Origin: Auanema rhodensis
Lineage: Eukaryota; Nematoda; Chromadorea; Rhabditida; Rhabditidae
Assembly: GCA_964057225.1 (NCBI GenBank)
Contig: OZ059894.1
Coordinates: forward strand, 10,922,131 to 10,986,130
DNA length: 64,000 nt
Direction: 5' to 3'
The notes below the pieces were generated by a model. That model was given only the letters and a program-made list of their open reading frames with translations, did not search any database and was not told where the DNA came from. The position numbers were made by a program, and so were the translations under genes. This document shows, piece after piece, positions 31,157 to 39,553 of the stretch (position 1 is its first letter; each line of letters begins with the position of its first letter).

Positions 31157-33646
31157 TCAAAAAAATTTTTTATAGTCAATTTTCCTATTCTTTCTTAGCC
31201 TATTCTTCCAAATTTCAATTTTTTCATCATTCTCACAGGAAGTATGTACTTTGTCATGATTATTTAATAAAGATTGTTCGAGGGTTATTTTCTTTTCTTC
31301 TGACTCATTCAAATTTTCGGATATTTCTAAAGGAATTAAGTGGTTTACGGATCTTAGGAAACGGTTTCCTTCTGAATTTCTGATTTTTGCTGTTCGAATT
31401 TCCCCATCTTTAGAAGTAATCAGTTCTTCTATAATGGCAAGTGGCCATTTGTGTCTTTTCACATTATTTTCCATACATAAAACAATTTCTCCGATTTTTG
31501 GTTGTAATTTATTGAAATTTTTTGTTATACTTTTTCTATTACTCATGGTCCTTAATTCCTCAAGATAAGTTATGGACCAGTCTTTCCAAAAATTACTAAT
31601 ACTATCATTGCAGGAGTGCATCCACTCTTTAATTTCGTTCAAATTATTTAGATTAGATTTATTTGTCGTATGTACGAACTCACAAATGATATTATCTGGA
31701 TGATAAAATTCTAAACTTTTTGGCGTTATTATCTTATCGAAATCGCTATTTATGTAGGAGATAGGTCTTAAATTTATGATATTTTCTATCTCAGTTAGTA
31801 CTGTACTGAGTTCTTGGTATTCGATTTTTTTAATTCCTAGGGTTTTAATCAAATATTTCTTAGTTAAACCCACCATTCTCTCGTAAAAACCTCCTTTCCA
31901 AGGTGAGTATGGCGTAATTTTTTCCCATTTTATTTGTTTGTTGTTTAAAAAACTTTCTAATATTTTGTCTGTTTTCACGAACTGACTTCCGTTATCAGAT
32001 ATTACCTTAGTAGGTACTCTTTTTCTTGCGAAAAACTTTCTTAGATTAAGTGTTAATTCTTTGCTAGAGCTGTCATTGGCTAAGTCCAAGTATACCGCTC
32101 TTGTACAGAGGCAAGTGATCAACATAATCCACACTTTCTTATCAGAATTGGATTCTGTTTTCACTATTAATGGACCTGCATAATCAATACCGATATTCTC
32201 AAATGGTTTATATTTTACAACTCTTTCTTTTGGTAGTTGAGGAAAATTAGGGTATTTATAAGGTCTGTTATTAATTTTTTTGCATTTCAAGCAATCGTGA
32301 ATTACCATATTTATACAAGTTTTTAATTTTACGATAAAAAATTCCTTTCTTACTATACCCATCAAAGTTTCCCTGTTTGCATGTAACGAACTTTCATGCA
32401 TGTAATTCAGAAGTAGTTTTGTAAATAATTTCTTTCCAAATAGTAGTATTGGGTATGAATTTTTATCTTTATCGGAGTGGCCCATACGGCCCCTCACTCT
32501 TAAAATTCCATGTTCGTCTTTAATGATATCTAGTTGCTTGAATTTTTTCTTTTCCAGGTTTTTAATATTCTGGTTTTGATGAATTTTTATGAGAAATTTT
32601 TGAATTGTTTTATTTTTCGTCATTAAATCTTTTTCCTCGAATTTATCAAACATACTTTCTTTACACTTATTTGAGTTTTTCTTTATTTTAGTGACAAATG
32701 TCATTATTTGCCTAATTATATCAATTAATTTTGGGTATGTTGAAAATTTTCTTGCTAAAAAATCTAAATCTTCATTTTCCGTTTGATTTATTTCGGATTT
32801 TATCAATAAATTGACTATTTTTTGCTGCGGTTCTTCGCAATGTTTTTCAATCACTTCTTCAAGCGATTTAATATTTTTGTTTCGGTCTATTTCATTTTTA
32901 TACCATTGAGGACCTTTAATCCATTCCTTGTAAACTGAATCTTCAACTTCTGAACCTCTTGTAGGTAAATCAGCTGGATTTGATTTTGTATTCACATAGA
33001 AAAACTGAATTGTTGTCTTCATTTTTTCTATTTCTCTCACAATTTCGTTTATTTTATTCAGTCTATTACGAATATATATCTTTTTTGTTGGATTTTTGTG
33101 TAACCAACATAGTACTACTTGTGAATCAGTTAAAATTTTTATTTTTTCTAATTTTATATTCATTTCGCTGACGTTGTCTTTCAACATTTTCATACCAAAT
33201 AGTAAAGCTGTTAGTTCTTTCATTGGTATGGTTCCTTCAATCATTGTTGAAGATTTAGAGCAAAGAAACTCAATTTTTTCTGTTTTTCCAGCTTCATTTA
33301 CATATGCTAAATACGCAACACATGCTATAACATCTTTAGATGCATCTGTGAATAATAAATATTCAAATTTTCCATTTTTCTCATTTATATCTTTCATTAA
33401 TGACCTGTTAACCTCAACTTTAGCATTTTCTAACTTTGTATATAATTTTTTCCATATTATTTGTTGATGTTCTGGTATTTCTATGTCCCAGTCAATTTTT
33501 AATTCCCATATTTCTTTTAGAAATAACCTAGCTTTGACGGTTAAAGGCTGAGTTAGACCTAATGGGTCGAAGATTGAATTAATGAAACTGAGGATAGTTC
33601 GTTTCGTTATTTTTTCTTCTTTCCATATAGGAATTTTTATTTCCAA
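31157..33646 (-). pseudogene. pol: BEL/Pao Pol, C-terminal part (RT end, RNase H, integrase)
   Basis: 829 aa. It begins in the RT thumb region (INSIFDPLGLTQPLTV), then RNase H (LLFTDASKDVIAC, LTDSQVVLCWLH), the integrase zinc region (HESSLHANRETLMG … CLKCKK), the catalytic core (IDYAGPL, VISDNGSQF, KGGFYERMVGLTK) and the BEL-type C-terminal domain (KPKIGEIVLC-like). Protease and the RT catalytic half are absent because the frame starts at the inverted-repeat edge (33651). No in-frame stops occur within the part kept, which suggests the rearrangement is not old. Confidence 0.85.
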
Positions 33647-33650
33647 TTTG

Positions 33651-33776
33651 TCATTTTTCAGTTCTTACCAAGATCTCATAGCGACTTGTCGCATATTTAT
33701 TAATATCGTAAATTATAATTAAAAAGAAATATCAAAATAAATCGTTTATTTAATACACTGTTAGTTTCGAGAGACA
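33651..33776 (+). repeat. 126-bp inverted repeat, right arm (LTR 3' end)
   Basis: Exact reverse complement of 30027-30152. Here the LTR end is followed, after AAAAG, by a primer-binding site, so this arm is the 3' end of a 5' LTR. Confidence 0.9.
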
Positions 33777-33781
33777 AAAAG

Positions 33782-33793
33782 TGGTGCATCGGC
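33782..33793 (+). other. Primer-binding site, tRNA-Gly type
   Basis: TGGTGCATCGGC complements the 3' end of tRNA-Gly(GCC) (…CCGATGCA plus CCA). The same site occurs at 57413 in the second BEL element. Confidence 0.75.
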
Positions 33794-33864
33794 AAAATAA
33801 GTAGAGAACTACAAGCGATTTATAAAATAATTGTTTAATCAGTAAATAAAAAGAAAGAAAAAAA

Positions 33865-34043
33865 ATGAATTCTTCAATAAAATTCAGCAAACAAGGATTT
33901 CAAGCTAGAATAGCTTCGAATAGTTACAAACGAAAAGAAGTCTTAAAAATTTTGAAAAAATACGAAATAAGTACAATTCTAAATTCAAATGAAATTGATG
34001 CCATATTAGTATACGTAGAAAATCATTTCCAATTTGTCATTTT
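33865..34043 (+). pseudogene. BEL Gag N-terminal stub
   Basis: ATG-started frame of about 60 codons (KQGFQARIASNSYKRKEVLK) after the leader. It is cut off at the edge of the insertion, where gypsy sequence begins. Confidence 0.5.
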
Positions 34044-34045
34044 CT

Positions 34046-34149
34046 GTGTCAGCCATTTTTGTTGGTTTCCTGGAAGGAAATTATTAACCAACGAACAGTG
34101 TCAGCCATTTTTGTTGGTTTCCTGGAAGGAAATTATTAACCAACGAAGA
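34046..34149 (-). repeat. 52-bp tandem duplication over the gypsy gag start
   Basis: Two almost identical 52-bp units (34046-34097, 34098-34149). Each contains, on the minus strand, a TTTCCTTCCAG acceptor-like site and the ATG of gag. Confidence 0.85.
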
Positions 34150-35230
34150 CTGAGCTTATATATACAAACGTAAGAAACAATATGGGGTTGGTATGCGCGA
34201 CTCCTGTTTCTGTCAGGGGGCCAGCCTGCAGCGGGTTTCTAGTCGGAGAATAGCCTGGTCAGGTTCATACACGAGTCCGCAACTACGTGTGACCTTAGCA
34301 AAGGACCGGGTTCTTATCTCACGAAGAGGCATGAGATGCGAGACAGTGGTCTGTGTATTGTGCCTTTTCAGTCATGGACAAGATCAGGTACACAGGCTTC
34401 TCGAACTCATTTTTCCAGACTTCTCGTGCCTAAGCGAACCCGCAGAAGACGTTCCCTTTTAACGTTGCTTCTGCTCCCCTGGGTCTTGCTAGGTGGGACC
34501 ACTCAACTTCAAAATATTCATTAATTCACATATGGGACCAAAAGGGTTAATTTCAAATGATTGCGCGTCTTATATCAAAAAGTGTACGCCTCCGCGCGAT
34601 GTCCCGAGAATGTCTGGTATTGTTTCTTACGGGGCTTTCTCATAAAAATGCGTTAGATATCAAGAATAGTGGTTTTGTTTATGAATCAATGTTTTCAGAA
34701 TGATTTATGAATAGATATTTTCAAAATTTAGCTTGTGATAAGATGTTTTCAAGATGACTTATGGGTAAGTGTTGCAATATGAATAAATGTCTTTAAGATA
34801 TTTCATGAATTGATAGTTTTTAATATTATTCGTGGTTAAATATTTTGATATGCTTGTTCCAAAAAGAGTTTTTTTATGCATTATATGCCTTTAACATACA
34901 GGAAAGTAGAGGAATAAAGTAGGAATATAGATTGTAATAGATAATATGTATAAGACATTTTTTTTTTTTTTTTTTTTTTTCAAATAGATATATCAGAAAT
35001 GATGTTAGAAGAATGATATTTAGAGATAAATTCGAATTACTAGATTAAATTGGAGTTTTTGTTTTAGATACAAAATTGACTTGAAAGTTTGAAATATAAA
35101 ATTTAATTAGAATTTTTGGATATGAAATCAAGATAAATTTTTAGAGTAAAAAGGATTTCAAAGAAAGAGAAAGTAATTTAAAGGTGAGAAAAGTAGCGGC
35201 AATGGTCCATAGAGATTCGTCCCTTATAGA
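34150..35230 (-). other. Gypsy 5' leader (minus copy)
   Basis: Non-coding; aligns in blocks with 25-1240. The less AT-rich part (34190-34500) showed no recognised RNA gene. A T run is at about 34961-34980. Confidence 0.65.
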
Positions 35231-35251
35231 CGAATCTCGGTGGAACCTCCA
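35231..35251 (-). other. Primer-binding site, tRNA-Gln type
   Basis: Minus strand TGGAGGTTCCACCGAGATT, complementary to the tRNA-Gln 3' end; directly follows the LTR. Confidence 0.8.
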
Positions 35252-35590
35252 CGTTCCATATTGGTTCCTAGGGTTCCGGCTAGGTAACCATATGGACTTT
35301 AATAGTGTGAATGCCATTGTAAAAGTAACAGAGAGTAGAGAAAAAGAAGTTTATTCAGAATATGGAAATACAACTATAAAAGCAAAATACAATAATCAAA
35401 TAAATGAAACTACATGTTATGAGAAAGCCAACCTAGTTGCTTTCTCAGGGGTTTATATAGCAAAATATTAATTACAAATATAATTGAATTTATACAAAAA
35501 GTAGTTCAGGTCTAGTTTCTTATTGAATTCTATTAACCAAAGGTCGGTTGACGTTGTCAACCGCCTTCTTTATAAGACACGTATGGAACA
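35252..35590 (-). repeat. 5' LTR of minus-strand gypsy (339 bp)
   Basis: Minus strand TGTTCCATAC … ATGGAACG. Holds the U3 inverted repeat (35545-35563), CTATATAAACCCC and AATAAAC. It differs strongly from the 3' LTR at 19832-20219. Confidence 0.8.
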
Positions 35591-35649
35591 TCCTAACTAT
35601 TAACAACAAGATTTAGAGTGATATAACTGATAATGAAGAATATAACATT
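35591..35649 (+). other. Array spacer before 5S
   Basis: TCCTAACTATTAACAACAAG … is the reverse complement of spacer at 19635-19690. The LTR abuts the same spacer point that the plus gypsy touches at 11711. Confidence 0.7.
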
Positions 35650-35768
35650 GCTTACGACCATACCACGTTGAAAGTACGCCATCCCGTCCGATCTGGCAAG
35701 TCAAGCAACGTTGGGCCCGGTTAGTACTTGGATCGGAGACGGCTTGGGAATCCCGGGTGTCGTAAGCT
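35650..35768 (+). rRNA. 5S ribosomal RNA
   Basis: 119 nt, GCTTACGACCATACCACG … GTGTCGTAAGCT, followed by TTTT (Pol III terminator). Internal promoter region intact. The only complete 5S on the plus strand here. Confidence 0.97.
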
Positions 35769-36210
35769 TTTATATTTTATTTGAAATATCTTGAAGAAAT
35801 AAAAAAGCTTTGATAACTAGAAAAAGTTGTTGATTGATATGTGCTCTAATATTACAAGAGTGGTTGTTCTAGATACTGTAAGCAATACAAACACTGTAAA
35901 GTTGGGAGATTTCATTGTATTAACCTTCTCCTAATTATTGTATAAAAATATATAAAATATTCGGAAACTTTGCAACCGTACATATAAAACTATATACAAG
36001 TATTTGAATAAAAAGAATAGAAAAAAGTGCAGCGCTTCGAATAAGAAAAAAATAAGTCCAAAAGTTGAGTAAATCCACAGTTTATATGAGCCATTTATGA
36101 CCTGTACAGTCAAGATTGTCAAACCACACTTTTATATTCAAATGAGAGAGTGCACTCGTAACAAGTACGATACATTTGCTTGATGTCTTTGATACTCATG
36201 GCTATGCTGT
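35769..36210 (+). other. 5S-U2 spacer with U2 promoter region
   Basis: Non-coding, 442 bp, repeated in all units. The U2 promoter should lie in the last 100 bp; no element was assigned. Confidence 0.7.
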
Positions 36211-36410
36211 ATCGCTTCTCGGCCTTTTGGCTAAGATCAAAGTGTAGTAATCGTTCTTATCGAATTAACCTTCGATATGTGTTCCATTGGTTCACAATAA
36301 GGTTAACCGATTTTTGAGACTTGAGGTAGATGCTGGCTTGCTAGCTCCACCTCACGGGTCGACCCGCTCTTGCACTGCTGGCGGGAACGGCCCATTCCCT
36401 CAGGGAAAGA
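36211..36410 (+). ncRNA. U2: U2 spliceosomal snRNA, intact
   Basis: About 200 nt. Starts ATCGCTTCTCGGCCTTTTGG (pairs with U6), then CTAAGATCAAAGTGTAGTA, with GTAGTA (about 36244-36249) as the branch-point pairing element. Sm site ATTTTTGAG is near 36307, followed by the 3' stem-loops (GCACTGCTGGCGGGAACGG type). This is the only uninterrupted U2 copy in the window. It shows the empty Utopia target: the cut site lies after nucleotide 38, inside the branch-point motif. Confidence 0.95.
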
Positions 36411-36760
36411 ATGTAACAATAAGAATGAAAATCGTGTAGTACACATGGAAATTCAACTTGAGTGACGCTTATGACGATGCTGCAGCATACGAACGGTTTA
36501 GAAATGACTATACGATCAAAGATGTACCTCTCATTTGTTCACAAACCTTCTATTTTCATGGCTTTCTTATAATTTTTTGTCATACTTATGTACTACCTGG
36601 TAATTCTGTATTTACATTTATGTTTATTCATGTCTTTGCTGCCTCTACGCTTTTGTTACTTTTATAGTTTAATATTGTAGTTTTTCGGAACAAACATTCT
36701 CTACGTCAATAAATTGTTCTTATCGAATTAATCTTCAATATGTGTTCTATTACTATACTG
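36411..36760 (+). repeat. Relic of old Utopia 3' end and degenerate U2 piece
   Basis: Follows U2 directly. Similar to the 3' UTR of Utopia D, ending CTACGTCAATAAATTGTTC and then a diverged U2 3' segment (TTATCGAATTAATCTTC). Inverted copies lie at 12786-13137 and 39046-39392. Confidence 0.7.
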
Positions 36761-38143
36761 GTAATGTATATATCTCGTTTAGTGCGTGGGGGCCTATTCG
36801 GGTGGTTTCTATTATGCATATGCATGTTGTTTAGACTTTTTAGACGTATTTCAACAAGTTAGAACGATTAAACATGTTTGCAGAGTGATCGGATGAGGTT
36901 GAAACGAGTAATGAGAAAAAAAGTAGGTAAGGGGGGACCCTTGTGTGAGAAAATGTTCAAAAAAAAGTTGTTTTTGTTTTCGTTTTGTTTTCATTTTTCA
37001 AAAATTTACAGTTTTTATAAAAATAATTCTTCTTTCTACAGTAGATTGTAAATTTCATGAAAAAAAATATAGGGAATCAAAAGTTACATTAGGGTCCCGA
37101 ATACGGGACATTTTTATATGTGTAAAAACGGTCCAGTTTTAACACAAGGGTTTTCCGGTCTATTATAAGGTAAAACACAGCTTTTTAAACCTCCGTAGCG
37201 TAATGAGAAATGATGATTTCGTGAATGTTAAAGTTTTCTATCATAGTTCTCTATAGTATCTACGTACATATGAAGAAAAAATAGAAAGAAATTTTTCTGG
37301 AAGCAAGTTTCATTGAGCGTTCCGTATAAGGAACATTATGATAAAAATTATAAGGGGGTAAAACATATCATTGTTAACCAAGACGTCTGAAAATAAAATT
37401 TTCTATTACAATAAATATGAAGTTCTATCATACATATGCATGTTATAAAGACTTTCAAGACGTATTTCAACGGGTTAGAACGAGTTTAAACCGAGTTATG
37501 AGGAAAAACAATGATATTTAAAAAAGTAAGTAAGGAGGTAGGGGGGACCCTTATGTTAAAGAATGTTAAAAAAAAAGAATTGTTCCAATTGCTCTAAAAA
37601 TGTAATATTTGTGTCCAGCATGTTGGAAAAACTAAAAACGTAGTTTGAGATGATTCCAACATGATGGTTCTTTTAACTGGTAACATGTATCCAAATGGAT
37701 ACATGGTAAAACATTTTTCAGAGAAGTAAGTAAGTACAAAATTGATGAAAAAAAAATTTTAAAAGAATCAATATTGATGGAAACTTGTTATATATGATCA
37801 CGAATTGCGAATTAAAAAAGTTATGAGCAAAAACAGTGATTGTTAGATGTGAAAAAAAAGTTGAAAAAGAATTCTTCCAATCAATTTAATTTTATTATTT
37901 TTGTGTTTAACATGTGTGAGCACCGATACAACTATGTGTTGAAAAAATTTCTCTCTTGATTGGACTTTTTACTGTTGATATATATATATATATATATAAA
38001 CGGATACATGGCTAACCTTTAGACACATAGGTGAAAAAAAATTTTTTTTTGTTATTGTTACTGTTCCTGTTGTTTTCTTTGTGGTCGTATCTATTAACAA
38101 CAAGATTTAGAGTGATATAACTGATAATGAAGAATATGACATT
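36761..38143 (+). repeat. 5S-U2 array long spacer
   Basis: Non-coding spacer, inverted relative to 11711-12785 and 56147-57051. Includes an (AT)n tract at 37979-37999. Confidence 0.8.
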
Positions 38144-38212
38144 GCTTACGACCATACCATGTTGAAAGTACGCCATCCCGTCCGATCTGGCAAGTCAAGC
38201 AACGTTGGGCCC
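38144..38212 (+). pseudogene. 5S rRNA 5' fragment (69 nt)
   Basis: First 69 nt of 5S, ending at GTTGGGCCC. The next base starts inverted spacer. The break is at the same GGGCCC where the BEL element interrupts another 5S (45859-45863). Confidence 0.9.
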
Positions 38213-39045
38213 AATTGGAACAATTCTTTTTTTTTAACATTCTTTAACATAAGGGTCCCCCCTACCTCCTTACCTACTTTTTTAAATATCATTGTTTTTC
38301 CTCATAACTCGGTTTAAACTCGTTCTAACCCGTTGAAATACGTCTAGAAAGTCTTTATAACATGCATATGTATGATAGAACTTCATATTTATTGTAATAG
38401 AAAATTTTATTTTCAGACGTCTTGGTTAACAATGATATGTTTTACCCCCTTATAATTTTTATCATAATGTTCCTTATACGGAACGCTCAATGAAACTTGC
38501 TTCCAGAAAAATTTCTTTCTATTTTTTCTTCATATGTACGTAGATACTATAGAGAACTATGATAGAAAACTTTAACATTCACGAAATCATCATTTCTCAT
38601 TACGCTACGGAGGTTTAAAAAGCTGTGTTTTACCTTATAATAGACCGGAAAACCCTTGTGTTAAAACTGGACCGTTTTTACACATATAAAAATGTCCCGT
38701 ATTCGGGACCCTAATGTAACTTTTGATTCCCTATATTTTTTTTCATGAAATTTACAATCTACTGTAGAAAGAAGAATTATTTTTATAAAAACTGTAAATT
38801 TTTGAAAAATGAAAACAAAACGAAAACAAAAACAACTTTTTTTTGAACATTTTCTCACACAAGGGTCCCCCCTTACCTACTTTTTTTCTCATTACTCGTT
38901 TCAACCTCATCCGATCACTCTGCAAACATGTTTAATCGTTCTAACTTGTTGAAATACGTCTTAAAAGTCTAAACAACATGCATATGCATAATAGAAACCA
39001 CCCGAATAGGCCCCCACGCACTAAACGAGATATATACATTACCAG
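38213..39045 (-). repeat. Inverted array long spacer
   Basis: Reverse complement of 36760-37592, forming inverted-repeat arms with a loop of about 620 bp. Non-coding. Confidence 0.85.
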
Positions 39046-39392
39046 TATAGTAATAGAACACATATTGAAGATTAATTAGATAAGAACAATTTATTGACGT
39101 AGAGAATGTTTGTTCCGAAAAACTACAATATTAAACTATAAAAGTAACAAAAGCGTAGAGGCAGCAAAGACATGAATAAACATAAATGTAAATACAGAAT
39201 TACCAGGTAGTACATAAGTATGACAAAAAATTATAAGAAAGCCATGAAAATAGAAGGTTTGTGAACAAATGAGAGGTACATCTTCGATCGTATAGTCATT
39301 TCTAAACCGTTCGTATGCTGCAGCATCGTCATAAGCGTCACTCAAGTTGAATTTCCATGTGTACTACACGATTTTCATTCTTATTGTTACAT
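39046..39392 (-). repeat. Relic of old Utopia 3' end downstream of U2
   Basis: Third copy of the relic seen at 12786-13137 and 36411-36760, with few substitutions (for example TTAGATAAG in place of TTCGATAAG). Confidence 0.7.
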
Positions 39393-39553
39393 TCTTTCCC
39401 TGAGGGAATGGGCCGTTCCCGCCAGCAGTGCAAGAGCGGGTCGACCCGTGAGGTGGAGCTAGCAAGCCAGCATCTACCTCAAGTCTCAAAAATCGGTTAA
39501 CCTTATTGTGAACCAATGGAACACATATCGAAGGTTAATTCGATAAGAACGAT
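39393..39553 (-). pseudogene. U2 snRNA 3' part, split by Utopia D
   Basis: Matches intact U2 from about nucleotide 40 to the 3' end. The 5' part is displaced by Utopia insertions. Confidence 0.9.

Larger units (their letters stand above)
30027..34043 (-). mobile_element. Rearranged BEL/Pao element inserted in gypsy gag
   Basis: Flanked by the direct repeat CTGTGTC (30020-30026, 34044-34050), and gag continues in frame across it. Inside, in plus coordinates: an LTR-type end, Gag fragments, the Pol C-terminal two thirds (all minus strand), then a plus-strand copy of the LTR end with a tRNA-Gly primer site and the start of gag. The 126-bp LTR ends are perfect inverted repeats. This looks like an inversion such as self-integration can make. 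Confidence 0.75.
19832..35590 (-). mobile_element. Ty3/gypsy element with env between gag and pol (minus copy, composite)
   Basis: Same plan as the plus copy: LTR, tRNA-Gln site, long leader, Gag-Env-Pol frame, extra ORF, LTR. A 4-kb rearranged BEL/Pao element interrupts gag near codon 3. The coding part is better kept than the plus copy, with one break near 27087. The two LTRs differ clearly (388 and 339 bp, many mismatches) and the flanks are not a target duplication, so the locus is probably a recombinant of two related elements. Confidence 0.85.

Noticed and set aside
30027..33776. DNA transposon with 126-bp terminal inverted repeats
   Set aside because: The repeats are LTR ends with a primer-binding site, the enzyme is a BEL/Pao Pol, and the unit extends to 34043.
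34193..34524. Two overlapping plus-strand frames in a less AT-rich patch
   Set aside because: The patch aligns with the gypsy leader and is non-coding in the other copy. A tRNA-like reading was tried and failed.
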